Assembly: GCF_019393635.1 (NCBI RefSeq)
Contig: NC_057861.1
Location: 656,731,724-656,795,723, forward strand
Reading direction: 5' to 3'
DNA from: Dromiciops gliroides
Lineage: Eukaryota; Chordata; Mammalia; Microbiotheria; Microbiotheriidae
Length of the DNA: 64,000 bases
The notes beneath the pieces were generated by a model. The model was not told the origin of the DNA and did not search any database. It saw nothing but the letters and a program-made list of their open reading frames with translations. Below are positions 1 to 11,699 of the stretch, piece after piece; the stretch's first letter is position 1, and each line of letters opens with the position of its first letter. A program made the position numbers and the translations under genes.

Positions 1-983
1 TAGAAGGTTGACAGGAAAGGTCTTTTACACTAGGGTGAGTGGAGTATAATCTAGGACAGGCATCACCTGGGCAAGTCAGCAGCGAGACCCTGCCCCAGCA
101 TGCCAGTTCAGGCGTGGGTTGGGGGGGGGCAGGCGTGCGGGCAACTGAATCAGCAGTGACTCGGGAGCTTTCAGCCCACAGACAGTAAGGGGACCAGAAC
201 CTCATCAGGAGAAGATTACAGGAGATACTTTGCTGGCATTGGGTGCAGGACTCTGTTGCATTGCCCATATGAAGATTCAGGTCACAGGCCTGGGTAACAG
301 TCTTAGGGTAGGGAGGAGCCACTATTACACTAGAGTGTGTAACTGTAGGGGATTGGGGATCCTGTTCACAGTTTCAGGGAGGAAAGGAGTACTTATGGTC
401 ACTCATAGACCAGAGTATGGGCCAGGAGAGCAATGACCACACTTCTCCTTAAATCATACCACTTTGGAAGAATTGAATACTTACAGGTCCCCCAAATTAG
501 CTTTAAAATAGCATCACAAAAAACCTGAAGCTTGAGACATTACCTCCTCCACCCCAGGAGCAGAGTTCAACGTTAATGTAAAATTAAAAGTTATGAAATA
601 GGCTCAAAAAATAAGCAAAAAACAAAAAAAGCCTGACTATAGAAATTTACTATGGGGACAGGGAAGATCAAAGCACAATCTCAGAAAAAGACTGTCAAAA
701 TGGCTTTAGGCAAAGCCTCAAAGCAAAACATATCAGGCCCCCCTAAAAAGAATTCCTGGAAGAGCTCAAAAAGGATTATGAAAATAAAATAAGAGAGATA
801 GAGGAAAAATTGGGGAAAGAAATGAGAGTGATGCAAGGGAATCATGAAAAAAAGAGTCAATAGCTTGGTAAAAGAAGCACAAAAAATGGAAAGAAAATTC
901 ACTGAAGAAAACAACCACTTAAAAAGTAGAATTTAATTGGCCAAATAAAAAAGGTACACAAGTTCACTGAAGAAAATAATTCC

Positions 984-1130
984 GGGGCAGCTAGATGGCG
1001 CAGTGGATAGAGCACCGGCCCTGGATTCAGGAGGACCTGAGTTCAAATCTGGCCTCAGACACTTGACGCCTACTAGCTGTGTGACCCTGGGCAAGTCACT
1101 TAAGCCCCATTGCCCCCCCCCAAAAAAAAA
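984..1130 (+). mobile_element. tRNA-like marsupial SINE (WSINE1/WALLSI type)
   Basis: Starts GGGGCAGCTAGATGGCGCAG. The A box (TGGCGCAGTGG) and B box (GTTCAAATC) are clear, followed by the family body and an A-rich tail. It is inserted in the L1 ORF1 region. Confidence 0.9.
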
Positions 1131-1331
1131 TCCTCAAAAATTGGAATTGGGCAACTGGAAGCTAATGACTGTGAGGTATTAAGAAACAATAAAATAAAGT
1201 CAAAAGAGTGAAAAAATAGAAAATGTGAAATATCTCATTGGAAAAAAACAACTAACCTGGAAATAGATTGAAGAGAACTATTTTAAGAATTATTTGCCCC
1301 AACCTTAAAGCTCTTCAAAAAGATGTGCTAT

Positions 1332-1465
1332 GGGGCAGCTAGATGGCACAGTGGATAGAGCACCAGCCCTGGAGTTAGGAGTATCTGAGTTTAAAAATCC
1401 AGCCTTAGATAATAGCTGTGTAACCTAAGGCAAGTAACTTAACCCCAGTTGCCTCAAAAAAAAAT
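1332..1465 (+). mobile_element. tRNA-like SINE, diverged
   Basis: Starts GGGGCAGCTAGATGGCACAG. The body is missing a few bases around AGACACTTG and the tail is nine or more A. It is inserted in L1. Confidence 0.85.
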
Positions 1466-1496
1466 CTGTGATCAAAAAAAGAACCTAGATATCATA

Positions 1497-1498
<2 letters not shown>

Positions 1499-1529
<31 letters not shown>
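1499..1529. repeat. (TG)n microsatellite
   Basis: About 15 uninterrupted TG units directly next to the T-rich tail of the following antisense SINE, suggesting that the repeat grew from the SINE tail region. Confidence 0.95.
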
Positions 1530-1532
<3 letters not shown>

Positions 1533-1679
1533 GTTTGTTTTTTGGTGAGGCAATTGGGGTTGTGACTTTCCCAGGGTCACACAGCTGGTAGAGTGTCAAG
1601 TGGCTGAGGCTGGATTTGAACTCAGGTCTTCCTGAATCCAGGGCCGGTGTGCTATCCACTGTGCCACCTAGCTGCCTCA
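1530..1679 (-). mobile_element. tRNA-like SINE, antisense
   Basis: Reads TTTTTTGGTGAGGCAATTGG at the left and ends GCCACCTAGCTGCC: the family in reverse. Confidence 0.9.
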
Positions 1680-2820
1680 TGATATTTATATATTTTAAGA
1701 AATTTATCAAGGAAAACTGCCCTGATAGCCTAGAACCAGAAGGTAAAATAGAAATTGAAAGAATCCACCAATTACCTTCGGAAAGAGATCCCCTAATGAA
1801 AACTCCCAAGAATATTACAGCCTAATTCCAGAGCTTCCAGGTGAAGAAGAAAATATTGCTAACAACCAAAAAGAAACAATTCAGATATCATGGAGGCACA
1901 GTCAGGATAACACAAGATTTAGCAATTTATACATTAAAGAATCAGAGGGCTTGGAACATGATATTCCAGAAAGCAAAGAACTTAGAATTAAAACCAAGAA
2001 TCACATACACGGCAAAACTGAATATAATACTTCAGGGGAAAAATTGATATTTAATGAAATAGAGGATTTTAAAGCATTCTTGATGAAAAGATAGCTGAAC
2101 AGGAAATTTGACATTCAAACACAAAAGTCAAGAGAAGCATATAAAAGTGGACATGAAAGAGAAATCATAAGGTACTCAATAAAGTTAAACCATGTACCTT
2201 CTAATATGGGAAGACAATACATGTAATTCCAGGAACTTTGTCATTATTAGGCAATGAGAAGCAGCCTTCATAGACAGAGGGTATGGGTGTGAGTCATTTG
2301 TGTTGGGATGATCTCCAAAAAACAAAGCAAAACAAAAACTAAGGGGTGAGAAAGAAGAATGCACTGGAAGGAAGAGGAAAGGAGATGTAGAATGGGTTAA
2401 ATTTTCTCACATAAAAGTGGTGTGAAAGAGTTTTTACAGAGGAGGGGAAGATTGAGGGTGGGCAATATTTCATTCTTAGCCTTATTGGAATTGGCTCAAA
2501 GAGGGAATGACATACACTCGGTAGAGTATAAAACTCTATCTTATGCTACAGGACACTAGGGGGAAGGGGATAGAAGATGAGGGACTGATAGAATGGAGGA
2601 ATATATTGGGTGAGGCAGTGGTTAGAAGGAAAATGTGAGGAGGGACAGGGTAAAAGGAAAGAGAGAAAGAGAAGGATAAATGGGGAAAGTAGGATGGAAT
2701 ACACAATAATACATAACTGAATGTAAATGGGATAAACACAACCATAAGACGAAAACAGATAGCAGAGTGGATTAAAAAACAGAATCCTTCAATATATTGT
2801 TTATAAGAAACACATTTGAT

Positions 2821-2966
2821 GGGGCAACTAGGTGGCACAATGGATAGAGCACTGGCCCTGGATTAAGGAGGACCTGAGTTCAAATCTGGCATCAGACACT
2901 TGACACTTATTAGCTGTGTGACCCTGGACAAGACACAACCCCAATTGCCTCACCAAAAAAACCCCC
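2821..2966 (+). mobile_element. tRNA-like SINE
   Basis: GGGGCAACTAGGTGGCACAA through GCCTCACCAAAAAAA, inserted in the L1 ORF2 start region. Confidence 0.9.
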
Positions 2967-5894
2967 ACAAACCACACATTTGAAACAAAGAGACACATAG
3001 AGTAAAGGTAAGGGGCTAACATCAGGGCTGGTAGCCATGATCTCAGACAAAGCAAAAGCAAAAATAGATGTAATCAAAAGAGGTAAGGAAAGGAAACTAC
3101 ATCTTGCTAAAGGTACCATAGAAGTAATATCAACACTAAACATATATGCACCAAATGGTATAGTATCCAATTTTTAAAAGAAGTTAAATGAGTTTTGCAG
3201 GAGGAAATAGTAAAACTATACTAGTGGGGGACCCTAACCTTTTTCCTATCAGAACAAGACAAAAAATAAACTAGGAAGAATTTAAGGAGGTGAATGAACT
3301 TTTAGGAAAGTTAGATATGATAGGGCTCTGGAGAAAATTGAATGGAAGTAGAAAGGAATATAACCTTTTCTCAGCAGTATATGGAACCTACATTAGCCAT
3401 GTTTTAGGGCATAAAATCTCACAACCAAATGGAAAAGAACAGAAATAGTAAATGCATTTTTTTAGATCATAATGCCATAAAACTTACATTCAATAAAGAG
3501 CTGTGGAAACATAAATTAAAAATTATTTGGAAACTAAATAATATACCAAAAATAATTTTATAGAACTAGAAAAATTCAATGAACAAAATGTCAAGAATAT
3601 TAAGAGAATTAATGAAAAAAATGTGAAGGAAGGTATACCAGATCTCAAACTATTACAAAGCAATAATCATCAAAACAGTTTGGAACAGGATAAGAAATAA
3701 CAAAGTGGTGGATCAGTGGAATATATTAGGTACACAACACACAATAGTAAATGACCATAATAATCTAGTGTTTGATAAACTAAAAGTTACAAGCTTTTGG
3801 AAAAAGAATGTACTATTTAAAAAAATTGATGAGAAAACTGGAAAAACATTTGGCAGAAATGAAGTATAGACCAGCATCTTTCACTGTATACCAAGAAATG
3901 GTCAAAATAGGTACATGATTTAGACATAAAGAAAATTAGAGGTAAAAGTATTACAAGATATAAATGGATAATTTTGATTATATTAAATTTAAAAAATTTT
4001 GCACAAACAAAGCCAATACAGGAAAGATTAGAAGGAACACAGAAATCTGGGAAAAATTTTTTATAGTAAATGATTCTGGTAAAGGCCTCATTTCTCAGAT
4101 ATTTTGAGAACTGAGTCAAATTTATACAAATATAAATCATTCCCTAATTGATAAGTGGTTGAAGGGTATGAACAATTTTCAAAGAAATCAAAACTATCTG
4201 TAGTTATATTTTAAAAATACTTTAAATCATTATTGATTGGAGAAATGCAAGTTAAAACAACCCTGAGGTACCACCTCACACCTATTAGATTGGCTATTAT
4301 GACAGAAAAGGAAAATGATAAATGTCGGAGGGGATGTGGGAAAACTGGGAAACTAATGCACTGTTAGTGGAGTTGTGAACCATTCTGGAGAGCGATTTGA
4401 AACTATACCCAAAGGGCTATAAGTCTATGCATGCTCTTTGACCTGGCAATATTATTACTAGGTCTGTATCCCAAAGAGTCTTTTCAAAAAAAGTTAAAAG
4501 GACCTAAATTTGTACCAAGATGTTTATAAGAGCTCTTTTTGAAGTGGCAAAGAATTGGAAATCGAGGGGATTCCTGTCAGTTGGGGAGTGGCAAACAAGT
4601 TGTGTTATCTGATTGTAATGGAATAGTATTGTGCTGTAAGAAATGAGGAGCAGGATGCTTTCAGAAAAAGCTGGAAAGACTTATGTGAAGTGAGCAGAAT
4701 CAGGAGAACATTGTACACATAGCAGCAATATTGGATGATGATCAACTATGAATGACTTAGCTATTCTCAGCAATACTGTGATCCAAGATAGTTCTGAAGG
4801 ACTTAAGATGAAAAATGCTATCCATTTCCAGGGAAGGAACTGATGGAGTTTGAATGCAGATTAAAGCATAATATTTTTCACTTCCTTTATTGTTTTCAAT
4901 TTTTTGACTGTTTTCTTTTACAACGTGACTAATGTGGAAACATTTTACATGCTTGCACAGTATAAACTATATCAAATTGTTTGCCATTTCTAGTTGGGGA
5001 GAGGTAAGGTAGGTAGGTAGAGTATAGGAAACTCACAATTTAAAAAAATGTATATTAAAGTTGTTTTCACATATAATTATAAAAAAGTAAAATACTTTAA
5101 AAAAAGAATGTTTCTTGGGTCGTTGAAAAGTTAAGTGATTTGCCAAGTCACATAACAATTATGTATCAAAAGTGGAACTTGAGCCTAGATCTTCCTGACT
5201 TTGAGGCCAGATTTCTATCTGCAAGATTGTGCTCCCTCTCTAATATCCAAATATACAATTTTCTGTGTATTTGTTGTGTGTCTGTGTCCATAGCTAAATG
5301 GAATACTTGCAGACTCTTTCAATAAACAAAGTGGTTGAGTTGGTTTCATACTGCGCTCACTGGTAATAAGAAACATAATTTAATGGGATGTTTGGTTATC
5401 TTAATTTGCACTGTTTGTTGTGACCATCAATAAACAGATGACACTCAAGTTATAGTTATCTTCATGGGTCAATATATGTAACAGAATAAAAATAGAGAAG
5501 GTATATGAAGAAATTGATGAGTTTTCTCCAAAACTAAATCAACCTTGATATTTAGTGACTGTAGAACCCTCACCTTCCTAGGTAGAACCTTTATTCCTGA
5601 ATATCTACATGAAGGTTGAGATGGCATAGAAGCTAATGTTTGCATCATCATTGAAATTATGAACTGAAGTTTCAGTTTTAGATACCTTATAAAATTGTAC
5701 CTTGTAAAATTTTTAGAATAGCATTTACCTAAGATACAAATATAACATTCGAATTTAAACAGTGATTGAAGTTGACAGAAGTAGTAGTAAATATTGCTTA
5801 TTAATATATTGGTTAAATGTCTTCTTCATGCTCTGTTGTCATTAGGTCTGACATAAACATTTGGTGCTATTCTCAGGAAAGATGTTGGCCTTTC

Positions 5895-6090
5895 AGTTTG
5901 GACTTCAGAGTGTATTGGAAAGAACTTTGAACTAAAAATCAACACACTTGGGCTTAATCCTGCTTTAGCCACTAACAAGTTGTGTGACCTTGGCCTAATT
6001 ACTGGGGCTCAGCTTTCTCATTGTAAAATAAAGGATGTTGGACTAAATCTTTAAGGCCCATTCCAGCTCTAAATTCTATGATTTTATGAA
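5895..6090 (+). mobile_element. THER1/MIR-type core-SINE
   Basis: Has the core TGTGTGACCTTGG and the end GGCCCATTCCAGCTCTAAAT...TATGAT, typical of therian core-SINEs. Confidence 0.7.
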
Positions 6091-7133
6091 AGTAAGGATA
6101 GGGGAAGATGGTAGGTAAACTTCTGGAAAATATAGATGAAATCAAAGGATGAAAGAGCCCTCAAATTGCACAGATGTGTAACTAAAATCTTTTGTTTTTA
6201 CATCATATAAGTTTCCTATTATATATTTCCTCAATGCCTCTCAGAGAGCCATCCCTTAAAATACTTTAAAAGAGAAGAAAAAGGGCAGCAAAACTAACTA
6301 GCATATTAAAAAAGACTGATATTATGTGTAGTATTCTATAGACCTGTATGTTTTAAATACAATAAAAAGAGAAGCAATTGGCACTGAAGGTGGTGCATAA
6401 TTTCTTAACAGATAGGAAGTGATTGACTATAGATGTTGCAATCATGATTCAATTATAATATGAGAAATTCTTATTGGTGCCTTTTGAGAAATAAATTTTA
6501 AAATTTATTAGATCTTACTGATCCCAAGGCTTATCTTACTGCTCTATCTTCAAGATCTTAATATTAATACAATAACTTGTACTTGGTGAGTTACATAGGT
6601 GTATGTTTAAAATTTTTTTTTACTCAGTAAACTAATTTTTATTGAAAAAATGGTCTCAGGATTTTTATAATATATTTTAGCTTTTCTTTAAGAACTTGAC
6701 ATTACATACTTTTCAGAATTGAATATTGGAGGTATCACACTGACCTGCTCTCTAATGGAAAACTCCATAGGGGAATCACTACAGCTCATTTGGTTGTTTC
6801 CACTCTCTCCTGCCTTTCCATTTGTCTACACAGAAGAGTGGCTTTTCACTGCTGGGTGTTCTCCCCCCACATAGTTGCTCAACTCTAGTTGCATTCTCTT
6901 TTTCCTGAAATTTTAATTACTATAATGTATATGTGGCTTATTACATGTTAGTTTAAGGGAATAGAGTTTGTGAGTTACTTTAAGCATTATTTTATTCTAC
7001 TATCTCACAAGTTACTTAATCATTCTGGGCTTCAGTTTTCTTATATGTAAAATGGGGGGTGGAGGGAGATGGATGTGTTCCAAGATCCTTGCAGGGTCTG
7101 AATCTAAGACCTTTCCTGTTATCTTCCTAATCA

Positions 7134-7286
7134 TTTTTTTTTTTTTTTTGGTGAGGCAATTGGGGTTAAGTGACTTGCCCAGAGTCACACAGCTAGTAAG
7201 TGTTAAGTGTTTGAGCCTGGATTTGAACTCAGGTCCTCCTGAATCCAGGGCCAGTGCTCTATCCACTGAGCCACCCAGCTGCCCCC
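7134..7286 (-). mobile_element. tRNA-like SINE, antisense
   Basis: Poly-T followed by GGTGAGGCAATTGGGGTTAA and ending CCACCCAGCTGCCCCC. Confidence 0.92.
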
Positions 7287-8599
7287 AATCACGTCTCTTT
7301 TTAAATGAGACCTGTGGTCATATTAAATTTCCTAGAATAGAATTAACTACAAGAATGTAGTAGGGATAATAGAGTTTGATTTAAAATCCAGTTTTCTTGA
7401 TATGTTTGTTAGAAGTATAGGAGTAGTTTTTACCTGTTCTTCAGTTTTATTAATGAAATAAGTTGAATAAAAATAAAATCATTCGACTTATATCTTCTGT
7501 TTTACCTGTGTTGGTTAGGTGGATGGGTCTGGTTATTTCTTCTGTGAATTTTGAATCAGAAAGCATTTAAAATTTAATTGTCTCTATTTTTAAGGATTCT
7601 TTAATTTTTCAAAATATTTCAAATTTTTCTTTAATATTTCAAAATATTACTTGATGAACCTATCCTCTGGAGTAATTAATTAAAAGGTATTAATTTCCAC
7701 ACATGTAAAATGAGAGTAGCTACAGAGAAACTTGGTATTTTACTTAGTTTTCATAGTAAATTATGTGTTTTAGTATAACTAAAATGAAAGTTTCCTTTAC
7801 TAAAAAGTGAAATTTTAAAATTTATTGGGAGAGTTTTAGGAAAGCTGAAATGTATTATTGAGAATGAAAAGTGGTAGGTGACAGAAGATTTGTAGAACAT
7901 CATAGTGGGAATGGGCTTTCAGAGAATCAATTTCAATCCCCCTCTTTTTACAGATGAGAAAATGGAGCTATAAAGAGGTTACATGATTTGCCATAGGTCA
8001 CATGGTATGTTAGTGGCAGAGCTATGTCTAGACTAGAACTCAACTTCTGGTCTGGTGTTCAGACTACTACATGACACTTTGTCATTATTTTAGGTAAACA
8101 AAATGTTAATACACCACGTTTGATAAATTAATAAAGCATAAAATGTTTTGATCTGTTGTAAATGAGTCATCTCTGAGAATAAGCTGCCACCTCTGATTCA
8201 AATGACATACTTAAAAATATATACATCTGGCTAAATTTTATCCCATATAGTCTGTGTACCTGCCAAATGACTTGGAAGAATGTGTTCATTTTAATTGAAA
8301 TATTTTAATCTGTAGCACTAACAGAGAGAGAACATTTATATTAGCCTTGCTATATCTCTAGTAAGTCTGTATCACTTTCCTTGTACTTCATCTCCAAATG
8401 GCTTACATTGCTTAAGTGGTACTGTAAAGTGGGGATGGTGGTAGTGCAGCATCTGTCAATGAACATTATTGATTTTTAAAATAAATGTTTAGTAATATAT
8501 TTTGTTTTTCTATTATATACATTTCCTCCCTTGGGTAGTGTCTTCAGTGCTTAGCACAGTGCCTGGCACATAGTTTTTTTTGTTTGTTTTGGTTTTTTT

Positions 8600-9130
8600 A
8601 GCAAAAAGAAGAGTAGGAGGAAAAAATTAGCATGTGTAAACATTTATTATGCACTATGTGCTAGGCACTGTGTTAGGTGCTAGGGATACAAAGACAAAAA
8701 TAAGATAAGCCCTGCCCTCAAACAGATTACGTTTCATGGGATAAACATGTGCATAAATATACATATCAGATGATAAATAAAATAAATACAAAATAATTTT
8801 AGTGGGGAGATCAGGAAATATTTCATGTAGGCATTGCATAAACAAAGATTTAAAGAAAACACATGATCCTAAAAGGCCAAAGTGAGGTGGGAGCAAATTA
8901 TGGGCATTGAGAACAACAAAGGGGAAAAAATAAGAGATGGAGTGCTCTCTGTGAGGAATTGCAAGAAGACTGGTTTGGACAGACTGTAGAATATGAGAAG
9001 GGAAGTAATGTATAATAAGGTTAAAGGGCCCTGGGCATGAGAGAAAAATTAAGAAAGAGTAGTATAAAATGGAGAGTAAACCCTTCCATAGGCAGTAGTT
9101 TTGTATGGCAACAGGCAAAACCATCAGATT
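8600..9130 (-). mobile_element. L2 3' part, antisense
   Basis: ATTATGCACTATGTGCTAGG...GGGATACAAAGACAAAAAT is the reverse complement of the L2 3' end (..CTGGCACATAGTAGGTGC..). It continues into the L2 body. A short + strand L2/MIR tail (GCACAGTGCCTGGCACATAG) lies just upstream at 8546-8575. Confidence 0.7.
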
Positions 9131-9260
9131 ATAGAAATCCAGCGCAGATTTTGAGTCATAAATGAGTTTTCTCTAGAATTCCAGTGTCTTCTCCTTTACT
9201 AATGCAGGTATAATTAGATGCAATCAGCATTCGTCCTTTTCTTCCAGCATTGTACTCTTT

Positions 9261-9357
9261 GGGGGGGGGGGCAATGAGGGTTAAATGACTTGTCCAGGGT
9301 CACACAGCTAGTATCAAATGTCTGAGGTTGGATTCCACTGCACTACCTAGCTGCCCC
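9261..9357 (-). mobile_element. tRNA-like SINE, internally deleted, antisense
   Basis: A G-run tail side, then CAATGAGGGTTAAATGACTT, with the B-box part deleted before CACTACCTAGCTGCCCCT. Near-identical 13-bp flanks (CAGCATTGTACTC and CAGCATAGTACTC) are target-site duplications. Confidence 0.85.
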
Positions 9358-10023
9358 TCAGCATAGTACTCATAAAAATAAATTTAAAAAAATCCAACAA
9401 CTATATTTTCTGGTTTATTGATCATTTCTTTTTGCTTTGATCTGTTGAAAGGTCACAAAACATTTTGTTCTTTCTTATTACCTTTTAAGGTATTGCTAAT
9501 GATTTACTGATACATTTTGGATGACTCCCAGTTACAAGGAGAGGGAAAGTAAATAATGGTAGCTCTCAGTTGAGATATTTTATAGAAGCCATACTAAGAT
9601 ATGAAGGAATAAATTTGGAAGATGTTGAATAGATAACAGTTTTGAAGCACCAAAATTATAAGTGGTTTTATAAGCTTCTCCATTTGGCTTTTGTATAAAA
9701 TCCATCTGATTAATTCAAACAAAAATGGATAAGTAAAGAAGAATGTGTTCAGTCACCTGAACTTGGTCTGAAGTGGGATGCTGACCTTTTGATCTGATTT
9801 TAGCTGGGTCCTAATCCATAACTATCATTCTAACATTAAATTAACAAAAATTTGTGAGGTTATAAGAATTTTTTCTCATAAAATTTTCTGATAACTTGGG
9901 TTTTGGTGAATGTTAACTAAGCTGCTGCAGTTTGTATTCTAACTTTTCTTGCATGTTACTGCATTTGAAAGTTGCATGAAAGCACTAACTACCTTCTTTC
10001 TCTTCCCCCTGACTTGCTCCAAG

Positions 10024-10046
10024 GCTGCCAGACAGATCAAAGATAG
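10024..10046 (+). CDS. FSD1L: FSD1L 23-nt microexon (start of COS region)
   Basis: This 23-nt exon reads AARQIKD plus two bases of an Arg codon, and joins the next exon as KD-R-VTM, as in FSD1/FSD1L. A strong pyrimidine tract (TTCTTTCTCTTCCCCC) and acceptor CCAAG precede it; the donor is GATAG|GTATGG. It begins in phase 0 and ends two bases into a codon. The two codons just before it (TCC AAG, Ser-Lys) also match the residues I remember in human FSD1L. However, AAG supplies the only usable AG, and the family sequence stops matching further upstream, so those residues are probably supplied by the preceding exon. Because 23 is not a multiple of three, skipping would break the frame; the exon is expected to be constitutive, or its skipping to be a switch. 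A TGC lies 8 nt before the exon, a motif linked to SRRM4-controlled neural microexons. Confidence 0.82.
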
Positions 10047-10563
10047 GTATGGTACATACTCTACATTACATTTTTTTGAAAATATTGATTTCAGAGTCAG
10101 AAATGAAATTCAGTTTTTGTTTTGTATCATAACCTTCGTGATTGAAATAAAAATATTTAATTGTAAAGTTGGGGAGGAAGGGTACTGTTTACACATTTTC
10201 TTGGAAAATCTAGTGTTTCTCTTCATCTTTAAAACAATTGAGGAAAAATGTTTCCCAAGTAATTTCATTTCTGACATAATTCCCATTTATATTGCTTGAC
10301 ATACTATACAATAGGTTTGATACAATCAATTCTTGATTATCTTTTCTAATGAAGAGGAGAAGTGCTGTGAATTATTTTAAAAAATAGTATTTGTTTTTGG
10401 AATGCATGTTTATTCTTAAATTTGATATTTTGATAATATATTGGATTTTGAACATTTTTGGGAGTTGTACTAGTTTTCCAACATCCACTGCCTCTCTAGA
10501 CCTTCCCTTACCAATTTCTTTGTGCTTTTTCACTCCATGCAGGGTGTTGACTATTAATTCTGG

Positions 10564-10718
10564 TTTTGTTTTGTTTTTTTGGAGGGGCAATGAGGGTTAA
10601 GTGACTTGCCCAGGGTCACACAGCTAGTAACTGTCAAGTGTCTGAGGCTGGATTTGAACTCAGGCACTCCTGAATCCAAGGCCAGTGTTTTATCCACTGT
10701 GCTACCTAGCTGCCCCCC
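10564..10718 (-). mobile_element. tRNA-like SINE, antisense, with perfect 14-bp target duplication
   Basis: The SINE body in reverse, flanked by GACTATTAATTCTG at 10549-10562 and again at 10719-10732. Confidence 0.95.
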
Positions 10719-11473
10719 GACTATTAATTCTGAAAATAATTAATTGAATTCTAAATTCCTGGTACCTTCTCTTTCCTCATGCCCATTTCCACTTAGCTAG
10801 AACCTATCTAGGAGAAGAAAGATAATGGAGATATTTAGATGGTATGGATATTTTCTGGCAGTAGAACCAGGATTTGATAGAAATCTTAGGATTCTGGTTA
10901 ATAAGACAAGTTTTGTAGGAATTTCAGGTGGCAACATTTGTATAACATTAGTAGAAAGTAGAAAAGTCAGTGGACCTTCTAGATCACGATCAAGAATTGA
11001 CTGTATTATGATTGTTAGCCTAAAATGTGTGCCTCCCTACCTGCCCTTTTCTCTATCCCACTTCCTTTTCCCCTTTGCTTTGAATTATGGGATTCTTTGA
11101 AAAGTATTGCTGTTCTAAGATATGCCCACCAATCTGTGATACATAGGATATATTTTTTCTCCATTGAAATGGGCTAATTTGCTAATCATGGACTATGTGA
11201 AAGAATTATCAAAATCTTGAGTATGTTTTTTGATTTTGATTGAGGAATTTAGTTTTCAATCCATTATCATTAAGAACAAGTTACCTGTTCTCATGCCTAT
11301 AGATCTTTACAATTATATAAATATTGTCTTGTCTGATATATTCATTCTGATTTTTGTAATCAGATTCTTGGTTGTGCTTATACATCAAATGGGGAGAGCC
11401 AGAAGGAAAAGACAGAGATTTATGTGAAATAGTATCAGTTATATCTATCAGAGTTATCTTTCTTAATCTTAAT

Positions 11474-11504
11474 CTTAATTTAATTTAATTTAATTTAATT
11501 TAAT
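11474..11504. repeat. (TTTAA)n microsatellite
   Basis: Tandem TTTAA units between the SINE tail and the target duplication ATCTTAATTT, hence an expanded SINE tail or target. Confidence 0.9.
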
Positions 11505-11645
11505 TTTTTGGTGAGGCAGTTGGGGTTAAGTGACTTGCCCAGGGTCACACAGCTAGTAAGTGTTAAGTGTCTGAGGTCGGATTTGAACTCAGGTCCTCCT
11601 GAATCCAGGGCCGGTGCTCTATCCACTGCACCACCTAGCTGCCCC
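11505..11645 (-). mobile_element. tRNA-like SINE, antisense
   Basis: TTTTTTGGTGAGGCAGTTGG to CACCACCTAGCTGCCCC; close to the family consensus. Confidence 0.93.
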
Positions 11646-11699
11646 ATCTTAATTTTAAAATGAACTTGTTTATTGTAAGGAAATAGAATCTACACGAAC

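Larger units (their letters stand above)
1..5108 (+). mobile_element. LINE-1, decayed, 5' UTR to 3' end
   Basis: A + strand L1 entered at or before the window edge. 1-640 resembles the 5' UTR seen in reverse at 41460-42090 (shared CTCCTTAAATCATACCAC). 641-2200 is a broken ORF1 with a coiled-coil part near 750-950 and the C-terminal domain near 1720-2150. 2250-3500 covers the ORF1-ORF2 spacer and the start of ORF2. After an internal deletion near 3500-3600, 3600-4800 is the ORF2 C-terminus and 3' UTR, ending in an A-rich tail near 5108. Four SINEs and a (TG)n tract interrupt it. All frames are full of stops. Confidence 0.85.
5109..8530. other. FSD1L: FSD1L upstream intron, mostly unique sequence
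   Basis: AT-rich intronic sequence. It holds a THER1/MIR-type SINE at about 5895-6090 (+), the SINE at 7134-7286 and a MIR-like stretch at about 7890-8095 (-). No exon of the FSD1L coiled coil and no other gene was recognised. Confidence 0.6.

Noticed and set aside
230..436. Small open frame near the window start
   Set aside because: Lies in L1 5' UTR-like sequence; no domain and no splice support.
984..1130. tRNA-like A and B boxes
   Set aside because: The same boxes recur in about 25 copies with A-rich tails and target duplications; they belong to SINEs, not tRNA genes.
1492..1809. Open frames containing [24 protein letters not shown] peptides at many places
   Set aside because: These are translations of the SINE in reverse, repeated at each copy, not a gene family.
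1..10023. Upstream FSD1L coiled-coil exons
   Set aside because: Read for the expected Glu/Ser-rich coiled-coil coding sequence and found none; they must lie upstream of the window.
9949..10299. 116-codon open frame over the 23-nt exon
   Set aside because: Only the AARQIKD part matches a protein family; the frame runs through the acceptor tract and donor, so it is chance read-through of intron.
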